DNA from: Syntrophomonadaceae bacterium
GTDB lineage: Bacteria; Bacillota; Dethiobacteria; DTU022
Direction: 5' to 3'
DNA: 46,998 bases
Assembly (NCBI GenBank): GCA_003567725.1
Contig: PWYU01000016.1
Coordinates: 1 to 46,998 of the forward strand
This document shows positions 9,371-17,892 of this stretch, piece after piece. Positions within the stretch are counted from its first letter, which is position 1. Each line of letters opens with the position of its first letter. The notes under the pieces are model-generated. The model was given only the letters and a program-made list of their open reading frames with translations. It was not told the DNA's origin and made no database searches. The position numbers and the translations under genes were made by a program.

Positions 9371-9420
9371 GCCGCTTGCCAAGTTCAGCGTCGGGATAGC
9401 GCAGCACCTAGCCAGCGGTT
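9371..9420 (-). promoter_or_regulatory. Candidate S15-responsive leader of rpsO
   Basis: The 90-bp gap upstream of rpsO carries, on the minus strand, AACCGCT near 9420-9414 pairing with AGCGGC near 9376-9371. The enclosed GC-rich segment (GGTGCTGCGC and CGACGCTGAACTTGG) can form further stems. The position matches the S15 autoregulatory leaders known upstream of rpsO in Bacillota. I assign it by position and pairing, not by a covariance model. Confidence 0.5.
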
Positions 9421-9435
9421 CTAACTAAAGCAATC

Positions 9436-10419
9436 TTAGCATACCGGACCCTGCTTGTAAAGCAAGGCTTCATCTGTTCTTACCCGGCTTAGCTCTTCAA
9501 TGATCTTTCTCCCTTTTTCTATATCCAGCTTGATTTGTTCTTTCAGCTCGCGCGGCGAAGTAAAGGTTTTTGTATTTCTTAATTTTTGTAAAAATCTGAC
9601 TCTAATATCATAATTATAGATAGTCTTGTTAAAATCAAGAATATGGGTTTCCACTGAGGTGCCGTAATCAGAAAAAGTAGGCCTGGAGCCAATATTGGTC
9701 ACACCATAATACATACCTTCATTTAATTTATCTACCGAGGTTAAATATACTCCCTTTCCAGGCCATAACAGGCGGGTCGAAGCAGCGATATTTGCAGTTG
9801 GATAAACCATTTGCCTGCCAATACCGTAACCTTTAATTACTTTACCCTGACGATAAAAATAATAATTAAGAAGCTCGGCTGCTTCCTTGACAGCGCCGGA
9901 TAAAAGCATAGAGCGAATTTTAGAACTGCTTATTTCCTGGCCTTTGAAGCGCAGCATGGAAATGATATGGTTTTCAAAGCCCAATTCTTTACCCCAGTAA
10001 TCCAGGGTATTAGCACTTCCGGTCCCCTTATATCCAAATGAATAGTTTTCGCCGACAAAAACGCCTTTAACTCCCAGCTTACCAACCAAAAAACGGCGCA
10101 CAAATTGCTCAGGAGTAAACGCTGCCAGTTCAGGGCTAAAGGGTTCGACAATAAAATAATCCAGACCTAACCCGGCCATTATTTCAGCCCGATCAGCAAT
10201 ATCAGTTAGAAGCGTCATCGCTTTTTCCGGCCTTAGAGCTATTATCGGATGGGGATCAAAAATCAATGCAGCGCTCGCACCGCCATTATGGCGTGCTTTT
10301 TTGACAGTTGATTCGATAATAGATTGATGACCTCTGTGAACACCGTCAAAATTACCCAGGGCAATATAAAGAGGACCATCCTGATGGGGGAGTCGGTCAG
10401 CGCCGTTAATCAATTCCAT
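9436..10419 (-). CDS. ribF: Bifunctional riboflavin kinase / FAD synthetase
   Basis: Makes FMN from riboflavin and ATP, then FAD from FMN and ATP. 327 aa. The N-terminal nucleotidyltransferase domain shows ALGNFDGVHRGHQ (about 21-33) and SSSKIRSML (about 164-172). The C-terminal flavokinase domain shows GYGIGRQMVYPTANI (about 198-212) and the GVYLTSV strand. Start ATG 10419, with AAGGTG about 9 nt upstream. It sits between truB and rpsO, a common place for ribF in Bacillota. A 95-bp AT-rich gap separates it from truB. Confidence 0.96.
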   Translation of the reverse strand: MELINGADRLPHQDGPLYIALGNFDGVHRGHQSIIESTVKKARHNGGASAALIFDPHPIIALRPEKAMTLLTDIADRAEIMAGLGLDYFIVEPFSPELAAFTPEQFVRRFLVGKLGVKGVFVGENYSFGYKGTGSANTLDYWGKELGFENHIISMLRFKGQEISSSKIRSMLLSGAVKEAAELLNYYFYRQGKVIKGYGIGRQMVYPTANIAASTRLLWPGKGVYLTSVDKLNEGMYYGVTNIGSRPTFSDYGTSVETHILDFNKTIYNYDIRVRFLQKLRNTKTFTSPRELKEQIKLDIEKGRKIIEELSRVRTDEALLYKQGPVC

Positions 10420-10514
10420 AACCAGATCACCTTTCTACCATATCTATCCCTTTTTATTGATTATAATAATCACTGGATCGTTTTTTTAGACGGGGCTGAT
10501 TAAGCTAAAAAAGC

Positions 10515-11465
10515 TTATGAAGATAAGAATTTAAGAGTTTTTACCCTAAACCCTTCTTCATAATGATCTAACTGGCCAATTGCCTTAAAATAATTTAGAC
10601 AATCATAAATCCTTACCTTTAACCCCTTATTTTCTTCATCTTGCGCTTGATCCCTTATTATAATGTCTGAAAACCCTTGCCCTGCTAAATCTTTTAAATA
10701 AACTAACTGTCCATTTTTTAAAGCGTTAATCTTTTCCTCACCAAGAACCAGGGCCGGCATCATCGCTAAGGCTGAATCCATTGGCCATATTGAGTCTTCA
10801 ATGTGCCCTCTGTTCATCATTTCTGTTAATTGCTCTGGTGAATAAGAATTTTCAATAATAAAAGGTCCTACTGCCAGCCTGGATAAAGAAAACAGGTGGC
10901 CTCCGCACCCTATAACCTGCCCCATATCATAAGCCAAAGTACGAATATAAGTCCCCTTGGAACATTTTACATCAAATACCAGCTGTGGCTCACGTTCGGG
11001 ATTATATTCCAGTAGTTTAATCTCATAAATCTTAGCCTGCCTGATTTTCCTGGGCACTTCTTTTCCGTTACGCGCCCAGCGATAAAGCGGTTTCCCCTTG
11101 TATTTTACCGCAGAATAACGTGGTGGCAGCTGTTCGATATCGCCCTGAAACTTAGACAAGATTTCTTTAACCTGGTTTACCTGCAGGATGGGCGGAGCAG
11201 AAATATTAATCACCTGGCCGGCTGAGTCATCGGTATCTGTAGTTTTTCCCAAAGTAAGTGCAGCCCGATAAGATTTAGGATGTTCAATTATATACTCAAC
11301 CAGGCGCGTGGCCCGGCCCAGGCAAACCGGTAAAACCCCGGTTGCAATCGGATCAAGGGTTCCGGAATGGCCTGCTTTCGAACCGGCAAAAAGCCTGCGA
11401 ACAGACTGCACCGCCTGATGAGAGGTAATTCCATAGGGCTTATTAATTACTACAATCCCGTCCAC
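10515..11465 (-). CDS. truB: tRNA pseudouridine(55) synthase TruB
   Basis: Converts U55 of the tRNA T-loop to pseudouridine. 316 aa. The N-terminal signature INKPYGITSH (about 7-16) and the catalytic loop GHSGTLDPIATG with nucleophile Asp38 are present, followed by RYSAVKYKGKPLYRWAR and CSKGTYIRTLAYDMG. A PUA-like C-terminal domain completes the protein. The start is GTG 11465 with AAGGAG 7 nt upstream. It lies 12 bp downstream of nrnA and is part of the rimP-nusA-infB operon. Confidence 0.96.
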   Translation of the reverse strand: MDGIVVINKPYGITSHQAVQSVRRLFAGSKAGHSGTLDPIATGVLPVCLGRATRLVEYIIEHPKSYRAALTLGKTTDTDDSAGQVINISAPPILQVNQVKEILSKFQGDIEQLPPRYSAVKYKGKPLYRWARNGKEVPRKIRQAKIYEIKLLEYNPEREPQLVFDVKCSKGTYIRTLAYDMGQVIGCGGHLFSLSRLAVGPFIIENSYSPEQLTEMMNRGHIEDSIWPMDSALAMMPALVLGEEKINALKNGQLVYLKDLAGQGFSDIIIRDQAQDEENKGLKVRIYDCLNYFKAIGQLDHYEEGFRVKTLKFLSS

Positions 11466-11477
11466 AGTTTTGCTCCT

Positions 11478-12461
11478 TCAGGCCGGCTGGTTGGTTAATG
11501 CTTGCAAAGCTTCAGCAAGAACTTTTCTTTTTACTGTTTGATAATCTTCGTACAAACGGCAACCGGCTGCCCTGGCATGGCCGCCTCCGTTTAATCTTCC
11601 GGCTAAAGCACTTACATCAACGCTTCTGGAACGAAAGCCTACCTTAACCTCTTTATCACTTTCAACATAAAACAGGATGCCAAGTTCTACTCCTTCGATA
11701 TTCCGGGTATAATTAACTATACCTTCCAGATCACCTGGAGAAGCCCCGCAGCGCTGCCTTATATCTCGGCTTAAAGTCATTACCGCTATCCTGCGGTGGG
11801 CATACATTTCAAGGCCGGATATGGCTTCTTTAAGCAAAATGTAAAAAGGAAGCGGCCTTTCATCGAAAATTTTCTGGGATAACGATCCGGGGCTCAGGCC
11901 AAAAGCTAAAAGCTCGGCTATCACGCGGTGGGTTGCCGGTGTAGTGTTTTCATACTTGAAAGAGCCTGTATCTGTCGAAATAGCTACATACAGGGCTTCG
12001 GCAATAGCAGTATTGATTGTAACCCCTAATTCTTTTAAAAGCTGATAAATAATCTCACCGGTAGCAGACGCATTTGAAGTGACCAGGTTAAAAGTCCCAA
12101 AGAGCTGATTGGTCACATGATGATCTATATTAATGATGGTCTGGCACTGCATAAAAGCATCCTTAAGCAAACCCAGCCTCTCCGGATCGCTGCTATCTAA
12201 AACAATGGCTGTTGTTGAGGGATCACAATCAACCAGATCATGCTCCACCTGATCGGCTCCTTTAAGAAAGCTGTACTTTCCAGGAACGGAGCCCGGTGTA
12301 AAAGTCCTGACCTGTTTTCCAATGTTTCTTAAACCTTCGCCCATAGCCAGGAGCGAGCCGATACTGTCACCGTCTGGCTGCATATGGGATATAAGGTAAA
12401 ATTTACCCGAATCTTTTATCGTTTTAATGATCTTGCTCCGGTCCTCCGCCATGGCCATCAT
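11478..12461 (-). CDS. nrnA: Bifunctional oligoribonuclease / PAP phosphatase NrnA (DHH family)
   Basis: Degrades 2-5 nt RNA oligomers and dephosphorylates pAp. 327 aa. The DHH domain shows SHMQPDGDSIGS (about 25-36), VLDSSDP and the family motif NIDHHVTNQLFG. The C-terminal DHHA1 domain shows VGFRSRSVDVSALA and GGGHARAAGC. The 5' end overlaps rbfA by 38 bp. Three ATG codons (12461, 12458, 12452) lie close together with only a weak purine-rich site, so the exact start is uncertain by three codons. The nusA-infB-rbfA-nrnA-truB order is standard for Bacillota. Confidence 0.93.
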   Translation of the reverse strand: MMAMAEDRSKIIKTIKDSGKFYLISHMQPDGDSIGSLLAMGEGLRNIGKQVRTFTPGSVPGKYSFLKGADQVEHDLVDCDPSTTAIVLDSSDPERLGLLKDAFMQCQTIINIDHHVTNQLFGTFNLVTSNASATGEIIYQLLKELGVTINTAIAEALYVAISTDTGSFKYENTTPATHRVIAELLAFGLSPGSLSQKIFDERPLPFYILLKEAISGLEMYAHRRIAVMTLSRDIRQRCGASPGDLEGIVNYTRNIEGVELGILFYVESDKEVKVGFRSRSVDVSALAGRLNGGGHARAAGCRLYEDYQTVKRKVLAEALQALTNQPA

Positions 12462-12810
12462 TCTCTTCTTCTTTCAGTGATTTGATTACGCTTTCTATGT
12501 ATGCTCCATATTCAATCGAATTATCCAGGTGAAATTTAATTTCCGGAGTATACCTTAACCTGATTCTTTTGCCAATTTCACTGCGGATAAAGCCTACAGC
12601 CCTGTTTAAAGCCTGCAATGTCTTTTCTTTTTCGGAATCGCTCCCGTAGATACTGATATAAACCGCAGCATAGCGTAAATCTTTTGATAAATCAACATCA
12701 GTGACACTGGTAATCCCGGCTACCCCGGGATCTTTTATTTCATAATTAATAATCCCGCCAATGTCTTTTTTAATTTGCTCAGCAACCCGCCGTACCCTGT
12801 TATCCGTCAT
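12424..12810 (-). CDS. rbfA: 30S ribosome-binding factor RbfA
   Basis: Small KH-fold assembly factor that binds immature 30S subunits and helps 16S 5'-end maturation. The 128-aa protein starts at ATG 12810, selected because GGGGAGG lies 8 nt upstream. Conserved features are RVAEQIKKDIG near the N-terminus, VTDVDLSKDLRYAAVYISI (about 37-55) and RYTPEIKFHLDNSIEYG (about 88-104). The C-terminal tail is Glu/Asp/Gly/His-rich (KEEENDGHGGG), and its end overlaps the nrnA start. Confidence 0.95.
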   Translation of the reverse strand: MTDNRVRRVAEQIKKDIGGIINYEIKDPGVAGITSVTDVDLSKDLRYAAVYISIYGSDSEKEKTLQALNRAVGFIRSEIGKRIRLRYTPEIKFHLDNSIEYGAYIESVIKSLKEEENDGHGGGPEQDH

Positions 12811-12855
12811 AACTAAAACCTCCCCAAGGTACAATATAAGGCAGATGATTAAAGC

Positions 12856-14970
12856 CTAGCGAGCAACTTGCTCCATAATATAAGCTTCAATTATATCTCC
12901 TTCTTGCAGATCATTATAATTCTCTAATAAAATACCGCATTCATAACCGGAGGAAACCTCCCGCACATCATCCTTAAAGCGCTTTAAAGAAGCGATTTTC
13001 CCTGAATCATGAACTACTGTGCCATCTCTGATCACCCTGACCTGTGAATTACGGGTAATTTTACCTTCAAGAACATATGAGCCGGCAATATTACCCAGCT
13101 TTGAAGCTTTAAAAACCTGTCTAATATCAACCTGGCCCTGGATGACTTCTTTCAGCTCCGGTTTTAACATACCCTTAACCGCAGCCTGAATATCCTCTAT
13201 GGCTTCATATATAATGCGGTACAGCCTAACATCAACCTGGTTTTTCTCAGCCAGCTTGCGGACATTGCTATCCGGACGGACACTAAAACCAATAACAATA
13301 GCATTAGATGCAGAAGCAAGCATAACATCAGATTCAGTAATAGCGCCCACCCCGGTATGAATAATCTTGATCTGAACCTCTTCTAAGCTTAGTTTGGTTA
13401 AAGCATCTTTCAGCGCTTCCACCGAACCTTGAACATCGCCCTTAAGAATCAGGTTTAGGTCTTTCACTTCTCCTTCCTGAATTTGTTTAAAGAGATCGTC
13501 AAGGGTTACCCGCTGTACCTTTCTGCTGGCTTCTTTTAATTTTTCCGATCGCCTTGAAGCAACATCACGAGCTACTTTTTCGCTGCTAACTGCCTGGAAA
13601 CTGTCGCCGGCCATGGGAACATCGTTTAGGCCTAAAATCTCTACCGGAGTTGCCGGGCCTGCAGATTGCACCCGTTCACCATGCTCGTTTATCATGGCCC
13701 TGATCTTGCCGGCATTAGAACCGCAAATGATCGGTTCGCCCACATGCAAAGTTCCATCCTGCACTAAAACTGTAGCCACCGGACCCCGGCCCTTATCAAG
13801 ATTAGCTTCGATTACCGTGCCCCTGGCAACCCGATCGGTAGAAGCTTTCAATTCGCAAACTTCAGCCAGCAAGGCCACCATTTCCAGGAGTTCATCCAGG
13901 CCTTCCCTTTTGATGGCGCTGACCGGAACCATAATCGTATCGCCTCCCCATTCTTCCGGGACAAGCTCGTGTTCCGCCAGCTGCTGCTTAACCCGATCCG
14001 GGTTGGCTTCAGGTTTATCCATTTTATTGATAGCAACCATAACTGGAACCCCGGCAGCTTTGGCGTGGTTAATAGCTTCCACCGTTTGAGGCATTACGCC
14101 GTCATCGGCAGCTACCACCAGTATAGCGATATCAGTTACCTGCGCGCCCCGGGCCCTCATGGCTGTAAAAGCCTCATGCCCCGGTGTATCTAAAAATACA
14201 ATCATCTTATCATCTATATTAACCTGGTAGGCACCGATATGCTGTGTAATACCGCCAACTTCTCCGGATATCACATTAGCACTCCTGATGGCATCCAACA
14301 GTAACGTTTTACCATGATCGACGTGCCCCAGGACGGTAACTACCGGTTTTCGCGGCTGCTCTTTTTTCCCAGCATCATGATCTGCTTCACGGACGGCCAG
14401 CAATTCTTCTTCCAGTTCATCTTCAGTATAATCAACTTCATAGCCATGCTCATCTGCTATCAGCTCAACAGTTTCAGGAGTTAAGGGTTGATTGATACTG
14501 GCCATAACCCCCATTTCCATCAGTTCCGTGATCAGCTGCGCAGGTTGAAGATCCAGGTGGGACGCTACTTCGGCAACTGTAACCTGCCCCTCCAGCTTTA
14601 TTTTCGGCTTTTTAGCTTTGAGCATTGCTGCCCTTTTCTCTTCCTGGATCATTTTTCTGGCTTTACGGCCGATGGGTTTTTGTTCCTGTTCTTCTTTGGC
14701 TTTAAGTCCGGCTTTGGCTGGCTTTTTTTCTGCCGGCTTTTCAGATAATCCGGTCTCAGCTTCAGTTATCTTAGCAGTTTTTTTTGCTACTTCCGGTTTT
14801 TTTTCATCTGATTTGCCAGTTAAAATGGACATCACCTGTTTAGCCTCTTCGTCGCTCAGAGTGCTCATATGGTTGTTAACGGTTATGTCCATACCTTCCA
14901 TAACCTCAATTAATTTCTTACTGGTTGTCCCCAGCTCTTTAGCCAGTTGATAAACTCTCATCTTACTCAC
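12856..14970 (-). CDS. infB: Translation initiation factor IF-2
   Basis: GTPase that places initiator tRNA on the 30S subunit. 704 aa, on the short side because the Lys/Ala/Glu-rich N-terminal linker (about 50-130) is compact. Order: IF2_N ([10 protein letters not shown], about 5-14), linker, second IF2_N-like segment ([10 protein letters not shown]), G domain with [16 protein letters not shown] (about 211-226), DTPGHEAF and NKMD, then the beta-barrel and initiator-tRNA-binding domains. The start is GTG 14970 with GGAGG 8 nt upstream. It lies only 34 bp downstream of ylxR, so the small L7Ae-like ylxQ gene often found here is absent. Confidence 0.97.
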   Translation of the reverse strand: MSKMRVYQLAKELGTTSKKLIEVMEGMDITVNNHMSTLSDEEAKQVMSILTGKSDEKKPEVAKKTAKITEAETGLSEKPAEKKPAKAGLKAKEEQEQKPIGRKARKMIQEEKRAAMLKAKKPKIKLEGQVTVAEVASHLDLQPAQLITELMEMGVMASINQPLTPETVELIADEHGYEVDYTEDELEEELLAVREADHDAGKKEQPRKPVVTVLGHVDHGKTLLLDAIRSANVISGEVGGITQHIGAYQVNIDDKMIVFLDTPGHEAFTAMRARGAQVTDIAILVVAADDGVMPQTVEAINHAKAAGVPVMVAINKMDKPEANPDRVKQQLAEHELVPEEWGGDTIMVPVSAIKREGLDELLEMVALLAEVCELKASTDRVARGTVIEANLDKGRGPVATVLVQDGTLHVGEPIICGSNAGKIRAMINEHGERVQSAGPATPVEILGLNDVPMAGDSFQAVSSEKVARDVASRRSEKLKEASRKVQRVTLDDLFKQIQEGEVKDLNLILKGDVQGSVEALKDALTKLSLEEVQIKIIHTGVGAITESDVMLASASNAIVIGFSVRPDSNVRKLAEKNQVDVRLYRIIYEAIEDIQAAVKGMLKPELKEVIQGQVDIRQVFKASKLGNIAGSYVLEGKITRNSQVRVIRDGTVVHDSGKIASLKRFKDDVREVSSGYECGILLENYNDLQEGDIIEAYIMEQVAR

Positions 14971-15004
14971 TTATAACACCTCCATAAAATAAGCCCTCCC
15001 TGTA

Positions 15005-15283
15005 TCATTCGCTTTCTTTATTCTTTATAACTTGGGCTAGATCGGCAGTCAAACGTGAAGATATCGGTTGCTGTAAATTTCTTTCCAGCCTTTTGCCTTT
15101 AACCGCTTTCTTAAAACACTCTTCCCGGGGGCAAAGATATGCTCCCCTGCCCGGTTTTTTCCCGGTCATGTCAAGGACTACCTCATTATCAGGTGTCCGA
15201 ACCAGGCGCACTAAATCTTTTTTAGGTATTTTTTCCCGGCAACCAAGGCAGATCCGCAGGGGGATCTTTTTATGCTTACTCAT
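15005..15283 (-). CDS. ylxR: YlxR/RnpM family RNA-binding protein
   Basis: Small basic protein of the DUF448/YlxR family, reported elsewhere to bind RNA and modulate RNase P. The 92-aa product starts at ATG 15283 and overlaps the end of nusA by 8 bp. Two upstream in-frame ATGs (15313, 15355) would push it far into nusA and have poor ribosome-binding sites. Signature residues are [22 protein letters not shown], and GRGAYLCP with CFKKA. Position between nusA and infB is typical. Confidence 0.92.
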   Translation of the reverse strand: MSKHKKIPLRICLGCREKIPKKDLVRLVRTPDNEVVLDMTGKKPGRGAYLCPREECFKKAVKGKRLERNLQQPISSRLTADLAQVIKNKESE

Positions 15284-16523
15284 CTTTCCTGGGCCTCTCT
15301 TCGGTTTGCTCATCTTTAGAATTTCCCGCAGAGCCTTCCAGGTCATCTTCAGCAACCAGCGTCGATTCTACAGCTTGCTCCTCTTTTGATGGTTCTGCTT
15401 CTTCATCTTCCCAGTCCAGGTCGGCAACTAATGGAGTTTCTTCTTCACCTGTCGAATCATCAGCCAGGCCGATGGCAGAAAAGCTCTGTTCTGCATACTG
15501 GGTATCGCTGCAAATATCCACTTTCCAGCCGGTTATTTTAGCTGCCAGACGGGCATTTTGCCCTTCCTTACCGATAGCCAGGGAAAGCTGGTTATCGGGA
15601 ACAATCACGGTGGCCTCTTTTATTTCAGATTTAATATTTACTGAAGAAACCTTGGCCGGGCTTAAAGCGTTGGCTATATACTCTTCGTTTTCTTCACTGT
15701 ACTTGATGATATCAATCTTTTCGCCTTTCAGCTCATTACTGATCGCCTGAACCCGACTGCCTTTTGGCCCAACACAGGCCCCCACAGGATCTATATCGCT
15801 ATTACCCGAGTAAACAGACAGCTTGGAGCGGTAGCCAGCCTCACGGGCCACAGCTTTTATCTCGACGATGCCTTCATAGATTTCAGGAACTTCCATTTCA
15901 AACAACCTTTTTAAAAAGCCGATATGAGTGCGGGATACTATAATTTGAGGGCCCTTGGTGGTTTTTTTTACCTCTACAATAAAAGTTTTAACCCGCTCAC
16001 CTTGCCGGTAGCGCTCATGCGGCAGCTGTTCTTCCACAGGCAGAATCGCTTCCGTTCTGCCCAGATCGATAATAACGTTTTTATGCTCAAAACGGCGTAC
16101 CAGGCCGGTAATAACTTCTTCGGTCCGGTCGGTGAAGTTTTCATAAATCAATTCTCGCTCCGCTTCTCTAATTCTTTGGATTACTACCTGTTTGGCAGTT
16201 TGGGCAGCGATTCTGCCAAATTCCTTGGGGGTTATTTCCATTTCAATATAATCACCCAACTGGCAGCGCGGTTCATAAACCCGGGCTTCATACATACCGA
16301 CTTCCTCATCTTCGGATTCTACTTCTTCCACTACTTTTAATTGAGAAAATACTTTAATACCTCCGGTTTCCCGATCTATGTTAACACGTACCGCGGGAGA
16401 AGATTGGAAATTTCTTTTGTAAGCCGATACGAGGGCTACTTCAAGGGCTTCAAAAAGGACTTCTTTGCTAATACCTTTTTCCTTTTCCAGCGAAGATATT
16501 GCTGCAAACAGATCGTTATTCAA
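15276..16523 (-). CDS. nusA: Transcription termination/antitermination factor NusA
   Basis: RNA polymerase-binding factor affecting pausing, termination and antitermination. 415 aa. Order: N-terminal RNAP-binding domain (about 1-125), S1 domain ([16 protein letters not shown], about 139-154), and two KH domains with [12 protein letters not shown] and [20 protein letters not shown]. The last roughly 70 residues are acidic and low-complexity ([14 protein letters not shown] and similar). This replaces the structured C-terminal repeats of proteobacterial NusA and is longer than the B. subtilis tail. The start is TTG 16523 with GGAGG about 9 nt upstream; no ATG gives a full N-terminal domain. Confidence 0.96.
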   Translation of the reverse strand: MNNDLFAAISSLEKEKGISKEVLFEALEVALVSAYKRNFQSSPAVRVNIDRETGGIKVFSQLKVVEEVESEDEEVGMYEARVYEPRCQLGDYIEMEITPKEFGRIAAQTAKQVVIQRIREAERELIYENFTDRTEEVITGLVRRFEHKNVIIDLGRTEAILPVEEQLPHERYRQGERVKTFIVEVKKTTKGPQIIVSRTHIGFLKRLFEMEVPEIYEGIVEIKAVAREAGYRSKLSVYSGNSDIDPVGACVGPKGSRVQAISNELKGEKIDIIKYSEENEEYIANALSPAKVSSVNIKSEIKEATVIVPDNQLSLAIGKEGQNARLAAKITGWKVDICSDTQYAEQSFSAIGLADDSTGEEETPLVADLDWEDEEAEPSKEEQAVESTLVAEDDLEGSAGNSKDEQTEERPRKDE

Positions 16524-16556
16524 TTTTCAAAACCTCCTTTCCGGTATAACTTATAT

Positions 16557-17048
16557 TTATTTGTCTTTTAACAAGTCATCTTTTTCTTGTTTAGGATAAC
16601 AAAGATTAGCCCTGGCAATCAACGATAAAGGTATTTCCACAAGATTTCCATCTTCAAGTTCAATTTTTACCCAGTTATCTTTGGTGCCGGCCAGGACCCC
16701 GCTGAAATTTTTACGCCCTCCGATATTCTCGGTGGTCGTTAGCTTAATCTTCTCACCTTGAAACCGCTCAAAATGCTTTTTCTTGGTTAGCGGACGCTCT
16801 ATACCGGGTGAAGAAACTTCTAAGGTGTAAGCGTATTCAATAGGATCGTGATAGTCTAAGAGATCAGATACGGCATTACTAATTAGTTCACAATGATCGA
16901 TCGTAATTCCGCCTTCCCGGTCTATATAAAGGTTAAGCTTGCCCTGTTTACCGAAAGTGTAATCCAGCTTAACCAGCTCAAAACCTTTGCTTTCCACTAA
17001 AGGTTCTATCAACTCAATTAATTTTTCTCTCAAATCTTGCCTTTTCAT
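16557..17048 (-). CDS. rimP: Ribosome maturation factor RimP
   Basis: 30S assembly factor, two-domain alpha/beta plus SH3-like fold. The 163-aa protein starts at ATG 17048, where CCGGAG and GGAGG precede the codon. An in-frame upstream extension to 17216 covers the leader hairpin and is not family-like. Conserved segments are GFELVKLDY, LNLYIDREGGITIDHCE (about 48-64), YTLEVSSPGIERPL (about 88-101), RFQGEKI and the C-terminal VEIPLSLIARANL. It begins the rimP-nusA-ylxR-infB operon. Confidence 0.95.
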   Translation of the reverse strand: MKRQDLREKLIELIEPLVESKGFELVKLDYTFGKQGKLNLYIDREGGITIDHCELISNAVSDLLDYHDPIEYAYTLEVSSPGIERPLTKKKHFERFQGEKIKLTTTENIGGRKNFSGVLAGTKDNWVKIELEDGNLVEIPLSLIARANLCYPKQEKDDLLKDK

Positions 17049-17123
17049 AACACTCCGGGCCTCCAGACCTGTTCTTAATCTGATACCGCTAAAAGGGCAG
17101 TTAAAGAAACCCTTATTAATATG

Positions 17124-17146
17124 AAAGAGTGGGAAAACCCACCCTT
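17124..17146 (-). promoter_or_regulatory. Leader hairpin upstream of rimP
   Basis: Minus strand AAGGGTGGG-TTTT-CCCACTCTTT: a 9-bp stem with one G-T pair, a TTTT tetraloop and a short T-rich 3' flank, about 75 bp upstream of the rimP ATG. A compact stem ending in ACTCTTT in front of the rimP-nusA operon could act as an attenuator or as the terminator of the preceding glycosyltransferase transcript. The choice between these is inference. Confidence 0.55.
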
Positions 17147-17234
17147 GACAAGAAATTCCTATCATCTTTTCTAATTTATCATAAATAAATAGCTTGCGCA
17201 ACTCCAGGAAAACCACTGCCAGCTATTATGAAAT

Positions 17235-17891
17235 TTAGAGCTTTTCCCTGGGATCAGCTCCTATTCTGGCCACATATTTAAAAATTTCCCAGTACATTTT
17301 AACTCTGGCCAAAACTCCTTTCCAAAAGCCCAGTTTTTCTTCTTTCATAACGTGAGACAAATCAGGAAGCTGAACTATTGCCGCTTCAATATCGTTATCT
17401 TCAACATGTTGATGAAGCGCCACTTCTATACCAAAACGAGAAAGATCAAGATCCGAGATGTCTTCCAGTAAATCTCTTTTTAAAGCTCTTTGGCCAGACA
17501 GGAAAGGGGCCATTTTTTGAGCAATATCAGTAGCCATGCGTCCTTTTTGAAATATCCCTACCGACATCAAGACGCTTCCTTCTCTGACCGGTTTTAACAG
17601 GGCTTCCACATGTTTAACGCTGAGGCCAATTAAATCAGCATCCAGGATTAAGATGATTTCCGAATCGCATCGATCAAGACCGGCTTTAATCGCCCCCCCT
17701 TTGCCTCTATTATCCAGTAATTCGATCACTTCTAATCCATCATGTTGCAAAGCCGAATTAACTGTTCCGTCTTCTGAGCCATCACTTACCACAATAATCC
17801 GGTGGACATCTTTCGATTGTTTCAATGTTTTTATCACACTGCCAATGGTTTTTTCTTCATTGAAAGCAGGGATAATTGCTGCTACTTCCAT
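17235..17891 (-). CDS. Family 2 glycosyltransferase
   Basis: A 218-aa soluble GT-A fold transferase. The start of the fold, VAAIIPAFNEEKTIG (about 3-17), is followed by VVSDGSEDGT (about 34-43), the acceptor-side LLDNRGKGGAIKAG and the metal-binding LILDADLIGL (Asp84, Asp86). There are no membrane segments, only a weakly hydrophobic C-terminus. The nearest general resemblance is to single-domain GT2 enzymes related to glucosyl-3-phosphoglycerate synthase or dolichyl-phosphate transferases. Donor and acceptor cannot be assigned. The start is ATG 17891, with GGAGGGGGAATAAG upstream. Its start codon lies one base beyond the ispG stop codon, so it is probably co-transcribed with ispG. This is not a standard gene between ispG and rimP. 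Confidence 0.85.
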   Translation of the reverse strand: MEVAAIIPAFNEEKTIGSVIKTLKQSKDVHRIIVVSDGSEDGTVNSALQHDGLEVIELLDNRGKGGAIKAGLDRCDSEIILILDADLIGLSVKHVEALLKPVREGSVLMSVGIFQKGRMATDIAQKMAPFLSGQRALKRDLLEDISDLDLSRFGIEVALHQHVEDNDIEAAIVQLPDLSHVMKEEKLGFWKGVLARVKMYWEIFKYVARIGADPREKL

Positions 17892-17892
17892 C

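Noticed and set aside
10420-10514. TATAAT within TGATTATTATAATCA before ribF as a promoter
   Set aside because: The box sits in a small palindrome and has no recognisable -35 element 16-18 bp upstream.
14488-14950. Plus-strand open frames opposite infB that look Phe/Leu-rich and membrane-like
   Set aside because: They are antisense to the Lys/Glu-rich linker of IF-2; the hydrophobic look comes from complementary AAG/GAA codons. No ribosome-binding site and no family resemblance.
15284-15355. Longer YlxR starting inside nusA
   Set aside because: The two upstream ATGs would overlap the nusA tail by 30-70 bp and lack ribosome-binding sites; YlxR proteins start near the RICLGC motif.
17049-17216. 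N-terminal extension of RimP by 56 residues
   Set aside because: The extension translates through the leader hairpin, has no family counterpart, and a ribosome-binding site supports ATG 17048.
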